NCBI GenBank assembly: GCA_964413265.1
Contig: CAYPRX010000015.1
Coordinates: 1-5,777 of the forward strand
Length of the DNA: 5,777 bases
Direction of reading: 5' to 3'
Source of the DNA: CAVYGN01 sp964413265
GTDB lineage: Bacteria > Spirochaetota > Brevinematia > Brevinematales > JAOACQ01
The translations under genes and the position numbers were made by a program. The notes beneath the pieces are model-generated. The model did not search any database. It was given only the letters and a program-made list of their open reading frames with translations, and was not told the DNA's origin. Below, one piece after another: positions 1 through 5,658 of this stretch (positions are counted from its first letter, which is position 1; the number at the start of each line of letters is the position of its first letter).

Positions 1-103
1 TCAAGTGAGTAAGCAAGATAATGCTATATAATGTAATAAAATACTAACTAATAAAGCAAATTGTTAAATTTAATAAATGATAATTGTTGTGTGTCATTTT
101 CCC
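1..103. other. AT-rich flank beyond the IS, no recognisable gene
   Basis: GC content is about 23% by hand count over 1-107, well below the genes upstream. On the minus strand the interrupted receiver frame continues from 107 to a TAG at 50-48 but shows no receiver motif. I see no tRNA, terminator hairpin or other gene on either strand. Confidence 0.6.
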
Positions 104-107
104 AAGT
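104..107 (+). repeat. Target site duplication copy, orfB side
   Basis: AAGT (ACTT on the minus strand) directly abuts the TGAGCC tip of the element and is matched by AAGT at 1346-1349. If the duplication is 3 bp, it is AGT at 105-107. Confidence 0.7.
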
Positions 108-133
108 TGAGCCCTCCCCATTCTTTGGTCCAC
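108..133 (+). repeat. Right terminal inverted repeat of the IS (orfB side)
   Basis: Read inward on the plus strand it begins TGAGCCCTCCCCATTC and ends TTTGGTCCAC. The TG tip is the usual IS3-family end. It lies 13 bp beyond the orfB stop and pairs with the orfA-side repeat. Confidence 0.8.
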
Positions 134-146
134 TTTTTAAGTTAGT

Positions 147-965
147 CTAGGATGCTTTGAATCCCACCAGAACGGCTTCAGGTGCTGGTGGTTTATAACC
201 TAAAGAACTATGGGACCTGATCGTATTATACTCCTTCCTCCATCTCTCAGTCAAAATTTTTGCTTCAAGCAAGGTATCAAAATATTCCATGTTAAGAAAT
301 TCATCCCTGAATTTCCCATTAAACGATTCTATATATCCGTTTTCCCAGGGGCATCCTGGTTCAATATACAATGTCTTAACCTTAATCCTGGAGAGCCATT
401 TCCTTAATGCTTTTGCTGTAAATTCAGAACCGTTATCGCTGCGTATATACTCAGGAATCCCATGTTCAATAAAAAGCTCTGAGAGCCTGTCCAGAACAAA
501 AGTATGCTTAATGTTCCTTTTAACCTCTATAGCAAGAGCTTCCCTTGTGAATTCATCTATGATATTCAGAAATCTCAAAGGCCTTCCGTCGCTTGTCCTG
601 TCACTAACAAAATCATAACTCCAGACATGATTGGGATGATCCGCCCTGAGGCGAACACAAGAACCATCATTAAGCCATAGTCTTTTCCTTTTTGGCTGTC
701 TTGATGGCACTTTCAAGCCTTCTTGCCGCCATATTCGTAATACTCTTTTATGGTTTACTCGCCAGCCTTCCTCTTTAAGCATTGCAGTAATCCTGATATA
801 ACCGTAACGACCATAATTCGTGGCGAGACGCACGATATCTTTCGAAAGTTCTTCCTCATCACAAGCCTTGGTATGTTGATATCTCAGAGTGTTTCTGTTA
901 AGGTCAAATACTTCGCAAGCCCGACGTTGAGAAACAATCAGATTGCCGCATATTTCGTCTATCAT
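147..965 (-). CDS. IS3-family transposase OrfB (DDE integrase-type catalytic subunit)
   Basis: A 272-residue retroviral-integrase-like catalytic part of the transposase. Residues about 40-85 form the HTH_21-type region (YGRYGYIRITAMLKEEGWRV). The catalytic core (about 105-220) carries D118 in WSYDFV, D177 in RSDNGSEF and E213 in ENGYIESFNGKF, giving DD(35)E spacing, followed by K217 and R220. The C terminus has the SHSSLGYKPPAPEA signature. The frame is -1 relative to OrfA, as expected if the active enzyme is an OrfAB fusion made by ribosomal slippage at 992-998. In the -1 frame the sequence is open from just after a TGA within orfA through the ATG at 965, so a fusion would add LISPIKRKT before MIDEI. 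Independent initiation at ATG 965 is possible but has only a weak purine-rich stretch upstream. No stop or frameshift is seen, so it is probably functional. Confidence 0.94.
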   Translation of the reverse strand: MIDEICGNLIVSQRRACEVFDLNRNTLRYQHTKACDEEELSKDIVRLATNYGRYGYIRITAMLKEEGWRVNHKRVLRIWRQEGLKVPSRQPKRKRLWLNDGSCVRLRADHPNHVWSYDFVSDRTSDGRPLRFLNIIDEFTREALAIEVKRNIKHTFVLDRLSELFIEHGIPEYIRSDNGSEFTAKALRKWLSRIKVKTLYIEPGCPWENGYIESFNGKFRDEFLNMEYFDTLLEAKILTERWRKEYNTIRSHSSLGYKPPAPEAVLVGFKAS

Positions 966-976
966 TGTTTTTCTCT

Positions 977-1273
977 TTATCGGGCTAATGAGTTTTTTGA
1001 TTCTATCCTGAATGCTTCCTTGAGAATTTGTATATCAAGTTCTTTGTCAGCTACAATCTTTTTAAGACGATTGTTTTCATTTTCAAGCTCTTTAAGCCTT
1101 TTGGCCTGATCTGTTCTCATGCCCCCGTATTCCTTCCGCCAGCGATAGAATGTTGGTTCAGTAACACCGATTTGACGTATGCATTCGGCCATTGACACAC
1201 CTTTTGACTGATTAACATCAACTTCCCGTAATTTCTGGATGATTTGCTCTGTAGAAAACCCTTTCTTTGCCAT
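977..1273 (-). CDS. IS3-family transposase OrfA (DNA-binding subunit)
   Basis: A 98-residue protein that binds the element's ends and, when fused to OrfB by frameshifting, supplies the DNA-recognition part of the transposase. Residues about 25-48 form a helix-turn-helix (MAECIRQIGVTEPTFYRWRK), and about 55-88 is a charged coiled coil with hydrophobic positions including L60, L63, L70 and L84, typical of OrfA multimerisation. I chose the ATG at 1273 because an AGGAGG lies 7 nt upstream and MAKKGFSTEQII is the usual start of this family. The frame is open further upstream to 1357, but that extension would begin outside the insertion sequence, in the interrupted host gene. The slippage heptamer A AAA AAC lies five codons before the stop at 979-977. 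Overall length is normal for the family. Confidence 0.92.
   Translation of the reverse strand: MAKKGFSTEQIIQKLREVDVNQSKGVSMAECIRQIGVTEPTFYRWRKEYGGMRTDQAKRLKELENENNRLKKIVADKELDIQILKEAFRIESKNSLAR
992..998 (-). promoter_or_regulatory. Programmed -1 ribosomal frameshift heptamer A AAA AAC
   Basis: Near the end of orfA the codons TCA AAA AAC place A_AAA_AAC in exactly the X_XXY_YYZ phase for a -1 slip. After the slip the ribosome continues CTC ATT AGC CCG and enters orfB without meeting a stop. This is the standard IS3-family way to make the OrfAB transposase. I do not see a strong stem-loop just downstream. Confidence 0.8.
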
Positions 1274-1280
1274 TTTTATA

Positions 1281-1286
1281 TCCTCC
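1281..1286 (-). promoter_or_regulatory. Ribosome binding site of orfA
   Basis: A perfect AGGAGG on the minus strand, 7 nt before the ATG at 1273. It settles the orfA start against the longer open frame. Confidence 0.85.
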
Positions 1287-1292
1287 TGATAT

Positions 1293-1321
1293 ATTATAAA
1301 ATAACATATCATGTGGACTAA
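1293..1321 (-). promoter_or_regulatory. Candidate transposase promoter
   Basis: On the minus strand a perfect TATAAT occupies 1298-1293, with TTAGTC at 1321-1316 and 17 bp between them. The -35 match is poor and lies within the inner end of the left inverted repeat and its 8-bp duplication. Position just upstream of the orfA ribosome binding site is right for the IS3-type promoter. Inference from sequence only. Confidence 0.45.
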
Positions 1322-1345
1322 ATTTTGGAATTTTGGGGAGGGGGT
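1313..1345 (-). repeat. Left terminal inverted repeat of the IS (orfA side)
   Basis: Read inward on the minus strand it runs ACCCCCTCCCC, then two copies of an A/T-rich octamer, then TTTAGTCCAC overlapping the second copy. It matches the right end at CCCTCCCC and at TTTRGTCCAC but is about 8 bp longer in the middle. The exact outer base (1345 or 1346) is ambiguous because T1346 is also part of the repeated flank. Confidence 0.78.
1321..1336 (+). repeat. Perfect 8-bp tandem duplication inside the left inverted repeat
   Basis: AATTTTGG occurs twice head to tail at 1321-1328 and 1329-1336. If one copy is removed, the left inverted repeat lines up base for base in length with the right one from CCCTCCCC through GTCCAC. 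A small slippage duplication in this end, absent from the other, is therefore the simplest reading. Confidence 0.85.
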
Positions 1346-1349
1346 AAGT
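1346..1349 (+). repeat. Target site duplication copy, orfA side
   Basis: AAGT directly abuts the GGGGAGGGGGT end of the element and matches 104-107. It falls within the DDT codons of the truncated receiver gene. The 3-bp version would be AGT at 1347-1349. Confidence 0.7.
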
Positions 1350-1403
1350 ATCATCAACGATCATAATAACAGGGGGGTTATGATCTGGAGAATTCGTCTT
1401 CAT
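1347..1403 (-). pseudogene. Response regulator receiver gene truncated by IS insertion (5' fragment)
   Basis: Starting at the ATG 1403-1401, the first 19 codons read MKTNSPDHNPPVIMIVDDT. This is the beta-1 strand and acidic pair of a receiver domain, and closely resembles the N terminus of the neighbouring HD-GYP regulator (NVPDIMIVDDEP). The homology stops at the insertion-sequence end. Past that point the frame runs into the element's inverted repeat and leader and stops at 1220-1218, giving a 61-residue chimera that cannot fold as a receiver. A good AGGAG at 1411-1415 lies 7 nt before the ATG, and the gene starts 2 bp after the HD-GYP stop, so it was the next gene of the operon. On the other side of the element, positions 107-48 continue in the same frame for about 18 more codons to a TAG at 50-48 but show no receiver motifs. 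The original gene's length and output are unknown. Confidence 0.75.
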
Positions 1404-1405
1404 GT

Positions 1406-2515
1406 TCAGACTCCTTTTTTGTCCATCATTAGGTTCGATATTTCCCTGAATTCTTCCAGTACTTTACTGAAAGCCTCTATCACCGATGGATCAAACCTTT
1501 TCTCCGTATCCTCAATAATTATTCGGCTGCTCTCATTATGAGTTAATGACGGTTTATAGCACCTCTTTGTGCGGAGTGCGTCATAAACATCTGCTACAGA
1601 CATGATCCTTGCACTGAGAGGAATATTTTCTCCGGAAAGCCCATCCGGATATCCGCCGCCGTCCCATTTTTCGTGATGGAAACGTGCAATTTCAATTCCC
1701 ATATTAATGAATGAGTTATTAGGGTATTTATCATGAACCTGTTTAAGGGTTTCCGCTCCGTATACGGCATGTTTTTTCATAACCTCAAATTCTTCCGGCG
1801 TAAGCTTTCCTTCTTTCAGTAGGATTTTATCTGGAATTGCCACTTTCCCTATATCATGAAGAGGACTGGCATGGAATATTTCAACAGTAAAAGCATGGCC
1901 GATGGAATTTGAATACCGGTTCTGTTTTGCCATTTGTCCGCATAATACTTTGCAGTATGACTGTACGCGTTCCTGGTGCCTGCCGGTTTCATCATCGCGG
2001 GATTCTGCGAGTTTTGCAAGTGCAAAAATAGTTGCCATCTGAGATTCCGATATTGCCCTTACTTGTTCCAAAACCAGTTCCTCAAGTTTTTGATTATACT
2101 TTTCAAGCTCCAGCTGAAAAAAATGAAGCTTCAAGTGGGTTTCGACCCTAGCCAGAACCTCTTCAATGTGAAAAGGCTTGGTAACATAATCAACAGCCCC
2201 TGCGGAAAATGCTTTAACTTTATCCATTGTTTCATTAAGGGCACTGATAAAAATAACAGGTATTTCTTTCAGATTTTCAGACGCCTTAAGTTTCTCACAG
2301 ACTTCATAACCGTTCATATCCGGCATATTAATATCCAGGAGAATCAGGTCAGGCGGCTCCATTTGAGCTCCCTGCAGCGCCTGTTTTCCTCCTGAGGCGG
2401 GACGGACTTTATATTTTTTATTCTTTAATATAGTTGCCAATACCTGCAGATTGGCCGGCTCGTCGTCGACAATCATGATATCAGGAACATTCTTTGAAAA
2501 AATAAATTCATTCAT
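1406..2515 (-). CDS. REC-HD-GYP response regulator, predicted cyclic-di-GMP phosphodiesterase
   Basis: A 369-residue RpfG-type regulator predicted to hydrolyse cyclic di-GMP, giving pGpG and/or GMP. Residues 11-128 are a receiver with D17/D18, phosphoacceptor D61 in LLDINMP, S91 at the switch position and K113 in TKP. A coiled-coil signalling helix (about 130-158) precedes the HD-GYP domain (about 160-355). Visible catalytic elements are E176 and H180 (ETGRH), H220-D221 with K224 (HDIGK), H249 (KKHAVYGAE), H280-H281 (FHHEKWDGGGYP), the GYP motif at 288-290, and D309/D312 (VADVYDAL). The extra glutamate four residues before H180 matches the trinuclear-metal type known from the Persephonella PmGH structure; that site type is inferred from motif only. 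The start overlaps the kinase stop by 4 bp, with AGGA just upstream. Being immediately downstream of the hybrid kinase, it is its most likely output, though no HPt protein for a relay is in view. Confidence 0.95.
   Translation of the reverse strand: MNEFIFSKNVPDIMIVDDEPANLQVLATILKNKKYKVRPASGGKQALQGAQMEPPDLILLDINMPDMNGYEVCEKLKASENLKEIPVIFISALNETMDKVKAFSAGAVDYVTKPFHIEEVLARVETHLKLHFFQLELEKYNQKLEELVLEQVRAISESQMATIFALAKLAESRDDETGRHQERVQSYCKVLCGQMAKQNRYSNSIGHAFTVEIFHASPLHDIGKVAIPDKILLKEGKLTPEEFEVMKKHAVYGAETLKQVHDKYPNNSFINMGIEIARFHHEKWDGGGYPDGLSGENIPLSARIMSVADVYDALRTKRCYKPSLTHNESSRIIIEDTEKRFDPSVIEAFSKVLEEFREISNLMMDKKGV
1411..1416 (-). promoter_or_regulatory. Ribosome binding site of the truncated receiver gene
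   Basis: AAGGAG on the minus strand lies inside the last codons of the HD-GYP gene, 7 nt before the ATG at 1403. This supports a genuine translation start at that point even though the gene is now only a stub. Confidence 0.7.
2301..2356 (+). repeat. Diverged direct repeat, receiver phosphoacceptor region, copy A
   Basis: This 56-bp stretch in the HD-GYP receiver aligns without gaps to 2948-3003 in the kinase's C-terminal receiver, with about 9 mismatches by eye. It encodes the phosphoacceptor segment around LDINMPDMNGYEV. Shared ancestry of receiver domains under protein constraint probably explains it; a local conversion tract is possible. Confidence 0.6.
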
Positions 2516-5500
2516 AACTTCCTGCCTTTTTTTAATAGTCTTATTAAATCGTCATATTGGAAGTTTTTAGCCATAGTTCTCAAACTTGGACCGGCTGACG
2601 GTATAATTTTATCTGCTTTATCAATCAGTTCAAGAAGCTGATCCAAGTCAACCCTCTGAGCAGCCGAAACCATATTTTTTACTAGGCTTTCAGGCATTTT
2701 TAATAGATCTTTATCATTAAATTTTTGTGTTTCATTTCTTTCCCTCGCTTTTTCTTCTTTATAAATATATTTAACGCCTAAAAACGCCTGCAGAGCATCA
2801 AAAATCTCCTTTAACTTGTATGGCTTGCGTATATATCCGTCTGCTCCTACTTTTAATGTCGCCTTTTTATTTTCGTCAAAAGCTGACGCTGTTACTGCAA
2901 TGATCGGAACATGTCGGTCCTTCTCCATAGTTTTAAGCTTCCTTATTACTTCATAACCGTTCATAACCGGCATGCTGATATCCAGAAAGATCAGGTCCGG
3001 AGGACTGTTTCTGCAGCTGACAATTACTTCCTGTCCGTTTGCAGCTTCCTCTGCTTTAAAGCCGGTTTTTAATAAAAGTTCCATAATAAGCCGGCGGTTT
3101 GCCGGTTCATCATCAGCAACAAGAATACGGAAGGTCTTTTGACCTTTTTCAATTCCGGCGACTTCCTTTCCCTTTCCCGGCTTTTTTAAAACCAGTTTCG
3201 AAATTCTTTTGATATTCAGCTCAATATAAAAAGTGCTTCCTTTCCCGAGTCTACTTTTTACTGTTATGTCCCCGCCCATTAATCTGGCAAACTGCCGGCT
3301 GATGGAAAGGCCGAGTCCGGTTCCTCCTTTGCTTATGCTTAAGGCGGTCTGGGAAAATGTTTCGAATACTTTCTTCATATCCTCTGATGAAATTCCAGGT
3401 CCCGTGTCGGATATTTCAGCGGCAAGCCTGAGCTGACTGTCTATTCTTTTTGTAAAGATGTGGATTGTAATTTCTCCTTCTTCCGTAAATTTTACCGCGT
3501 TGCCGATAACATTGATGAATATCTGCCGTATTTTATTTCCATCGACTTCAATATAGCGGGGCAAATTTTTATCCTGTTCGATTTTCAATTTAACATTTTT
3601 TGTTTCAAGTCTGTTTCTGAACATTTTTGCCAACTCGTCTATGAAAGCTCTGAGGTCAAAAATGTCAGGACTTAGGGTAACCCTGCCGGACTCTATCCTG
3701 GATATTTCCAGGATATCGTTTATGAGAGCCAGAAGGTGTTCACCGGAATGATTGATCGTTAAAAGCCATTCGTTCTGCTGAGGTGACAAGGTCGCATCCC
3801 GAAGCAGGAGCTGCGAAAAACCCAGTACCGCATTCAGTGGAGTACGTATTTCATGTGACATGCTGGAAAGAAAGACGGTTTTAGCCTTATTTGCCCTTTC
3901 AGCCTGCTCTTTGGCAAGCCGTAGACCTGCTTCAGATCTGCTGAGCTCTTTAGTCCTTTCCTTAACCAGATCTTCAAGATGTTCTTGGTACTGCTTTAAT
4001 TCTTCTTCGGTCAGTTTCTGTTTCGTGATATTCCGGTAAAAAGATGCCAATCGGTATCCCTTGCTTGTTTTGATTGGGAATAATGTCTGCTGAATATAAA
4101 GTGTTTTTCCGTTTTGCTTCATTACAACTTCAGTTGGGCTGTTGAACATAGGCGACAGACCCGTGGAAAGAGCTTCAGACAAAGTATTTTTAATTTTTTC
4201 CAGATATCCGTGTGTTCTTCTTTCCGGAGATATGATATTGACTAATAATTCCCACAAGGGCCTCCCGAGGGCTTTTCTGCGGGGTATACCGGATAGTTTC
4301 GCCATCTTAGAGTTCCATTCGATGATAATACAGTTCTCGTCAGTCAGGCTTATGCCCTCAGAACTCTGTTCAATAATCAGGCGAAACTTTTCCTCGCTTG
4401 CCGTTAAAGCTTTTTCTGCCGTCTTTCGTTCTGTGATATCACGCCCGATGGTTGATACAGCAGTAATCTTTCCTTCCGAGTCCCGGATCGGCGAAACAGT
4501 GAGAGACATATAGATCTCTCTGCCGTTTTTTTTGCGCCGCACGGCTTCATAGTGCTCAATCACTTCACCGGATTTTATTTTATCCAGAATCTGGCGTATT
4601 TCCTCTTCACGTCCCGGTACGGACAGGATTTCGATTGATTTGCCGATCATTTCCTTTTCTGAGTAACCGTATATTTTTTCAGCTCCCCGGTTCCAGCTCG
4701 TAATAATGCCGTCCGGGGTTTTACTGATAATTGCATCCTCTGAAGAGTGGACGATTTCAGCAAGATGTTTTGCCTTTTCCTCCATAAGCTTGCGTCCGGT
4801 TATGTCCCGGATAATCATACTGGTCCGTTCTTGGTCTTTTTTATTTCTGAAGACAACCGAAGTAATTTCCCCCTGAAACTTTGAACCGTCTTTCCGAAGC
4901 AGCGTAAGTTCGCCATGGAATTCTCCCGTTTGCGTCCGTTTCGCCAATGCGGGTCCCAGATGCGGATCGGAGATATCTATTACTCCGCTTCTGCCGGCTG
5001 ATAAAAGTTCTTCCTCAGTTCTTCCAAACATTCTGCAGGCTGCAGGATTGGCGGAAAAAATCCGCCCGTCAGTAGAGGTTAAAAGTATTGCATCGATGCT
5101 GGAATTAAAAAGGAGTTCGTATTGCTCCTGTGTTTCCCTTAACGCTGCTTCAGTCTTCTTATGTTCAGTTATCTCTTTTTCCAGCTGGATCAATTTCTTT
5201 TCCAGCTTCCGGAACAGAACTTTATTATATTGCCGGTTTAATTCCATATCATCCTGCTGAGAAGATTTAATCGATAAAGGTTTCTTTTTTTTCTCCTCCA
5301 ATACTTCGTCTACCTGCTGTTTAAGCATATCAGGTATTTGTGGCTTTATAATAAACCGGTCGGCACCGAGATTCAGGGCAAACTTTTCATCCTGAGGTTC
5401 TGTATAAGTGGCTGTATAAAAAATAAATGGGATTTGCTTCAGTTTATTGTCTGCTTTCCATTGCCTGCAGAGCTCAAATCCATCCATAACCGGCATCAAA

Positions 5501-5658
5501 ATATCTGATAAAATAATATCTGGCGGTTTCTCCTTTGCTATCTTCAGTGCATCCCTGCCGTTCCGGGCAGATGATACCAGGTATCCGTAGCCGGTCAGTA
5601 ATTTTTCTAGAAGGTAAAGATTTTGAATATTATCATCTACAATAATAACTCTTATCAT
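2512..5658 (-). CDS. Soluble hybrid sensor histidine kinase, REC-PAS-PAS-PAS-HisKA-HATPase-REC-tail
   Basis: A 1048-residue kinase expected to autophosphorylate on histidine and exchange phosphate with receivers. Residues 1-120 are a receiver (acidic D8/D9, phosphoacceptor D52 in SDILMP, T82, K105). A charged coiled coil (about 140-180) leads into three PAS/PAC units at about 178-290, 298-412 and 422-548, each closing with an RDITGRK/RDITERK/RNITKQK-type linker. A second coiled coil (549-592) joins HisKA, with H602 in SMSHEIRTPLNA. HATPase_c shows the N box (N720 in NAVKFT), DTGPGI (751-756), FETF (765) and GGTGLGLSI (778-786). A second receiver follows (D849/D850, phosphoacceptor D893, T923, K945), then a helical tail at about 980-1048. 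I see no signal peptide or membrane segment, so it is cytoplasmic; no PAS ligand can be assigned. The ATG is chosen because MIRVIIVDD starts the receiver fold and overlaps the upstream stop by 4 bp; a weak GGGGA lies 7 nt upstream. Its stop overlaps the HD-GYP start, making that protein the obvious partner. Confidence 0.95.
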   Translation of the reverse strand: MIRVIIVDDNIQNLYLLEKLLTGYGYLVSSARNGRDALKIAKEKPPDIILSDILMPVMDGFELCRQWKADNKLKQIPFIFYTATYTEPQDEKFALNLGADRFIIKPQIPDMLKQQVDEVLEEKKKKPLSIKSSQQDDMELNRQYNKVLFRKLEKKLIQLEKEITEHKKTEAALRETQEQYELLFNSSIDAILLTSTDGRIFSANPAACRMFGRTEEELLSAGRSGVIDISDPHLGPALAKRTQTGEFHGELTLLRKDGSKFQGEITSVVFRNKKDQERTSMIIRDITGRKLMEEKAKHLAEIVHSSEDAIISKTPDGIITSWNRGAEKIYGYSEKEMIGKSIEILSVPGREEEIRQILDKIKSGEVIEHYEAVRRKKNGREIYMSLTVSPIRDSEGKITAVSTIGRDITERKTAEKALTASEEKFRLIIEQSSEGISLTDENCIIIEWNSKMAKLSGIPRRKALGRPLWELLVNIISPERRTHGYLEKIKNTLSEALSTGLSPMFNSPTEVVMKQNGKTLYIQQTLFPIKTSKGYRLASFYRNITKQKLTEEELKQYQEHLEDLVKERTKELSRSEAGLRLAKEQAERANKAKTVFLSSMSHEIRTPLNAVLGFSQLLLRDATLSPQQNEWLLTINHSGEHLLALINDILEISRIESGRVTLSPDIFDLRAFIDELAKMFRNRLETKNVKLKIEQDKNLPRYIEVDGNKIRQIFINVIGNAVKFTEEGEITIHIFTKRIDSQLRLAAEISDTGPGISSEDMKKVFETFSQTALSISKGGTGLGLSISRQFARLMGGDITVKSRLGKGSTFYIELNIKRISKLVLKKPGKGKEVAGIEKGQKTFRILVADDEPANRRLIMELLLKTGFKAEEAANGQEVIVSCRNSPPDLIFLDISMPVMNGYEVIRKLKTMEKDRHVPIIAVTASAFDENKKATLKVGADGYIRKPYKLKEIFDALQAFLGVKYIYKEEKARERNETQKFNDKDLLKMPESLVKNMVSAAQRVDLDQLLELIDKADKIIPSAGPSLRTMAKNFQYDDLIRLLKKGRKL
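2948..3003 (+). repeat. Diverged direct repeat, receiver phosphoacceptor region, copy B
   Basis: Partner of 2301-2356, lying in the kinase's C-terminal receiver and encoding the segment around LDISMPVMNGYEV. A weaker resemblance is visible near 5487-5520 in the N-terminal receiver. Confidence 0.6.

Larger units (their letters stand above)
108..1345 (-). mobile_element. IS3-family insertion sequence (IS407-like group), about 1238 bp
   Basis: The element has the standard IS3 layout: orfA, then orfB in the -1 frame, with imperfect terminal inverted repeats just outside. The ends share CCCTCCCC near the tip and GTCCAC on the inner side. The outer flanks carry the same AAGT (plus strand) at 104-107 and 1346-1349, consistent with a target duplication of 3 bp (ACT on the minus strand) or 4 bp (ACTT). 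The T at 1346 could belong either to the element or to the duplication. The protein style (OrfA with FYRWRKEYGGM and AKRLKELENEN; OrfB ending in SHSSLGYKPPAPEA) is that of the IS407 group, whose members usually make 4-bp duplications; group assignment is by recollection of family motifs. Both ORFs are undamaged, so the copy looks recent. It has inserted in the last visible gene of the signalling operon, in the same orientation. Confidence 0.9.

Noticed and set aside
1..107. A terminator or small RNA in the AT-rich flank
   Set aside because: No GC-rich stem followed by a T-run, and no promoter-like pair clear enough to support a transcript.
210..1109. Plus-strand ORFs opposite the transposase genes
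   Set aside because: They are antisense shadows of orfA and orfB, lack ribosome binding sites and recognisable domains.
1274..1357. Longer orfA start upstream of 1273
   Set aside because: It would begin in host DNA outside the IS; the strong AGGAGG and family-typical N terminus fix the start at 1273.
1218..1403. A 61-codon minus-strand ORF as an independent small gene
   Set aside because: Its first 19 codons are a receiver N terminus and the rest is IS terminal repeat and leader read by chance; it is a truncation chimera.
2512..2735. HPt phosphotransfer domain in the kinase's C-terminal tail
   Set aside because: The segment is helical and in the usual place, but contains no histidine at all from about residue 975 to the end.
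2301..3003. Recent DNA duplication or recombination repeat between the two receiver-coding segments
   Set aside because: Similarity is limited to the phosphoacceptor loop and flanking sequence diverges, so ordinary receiver-domain conservation is the better explanation.
1976..5260. Plus-strand ORFs opposite the HD-GYP and kinase genes
   Set aside because: Low-complexity antisense translations with no motif; the minus-strand genes fully explain this DNA.
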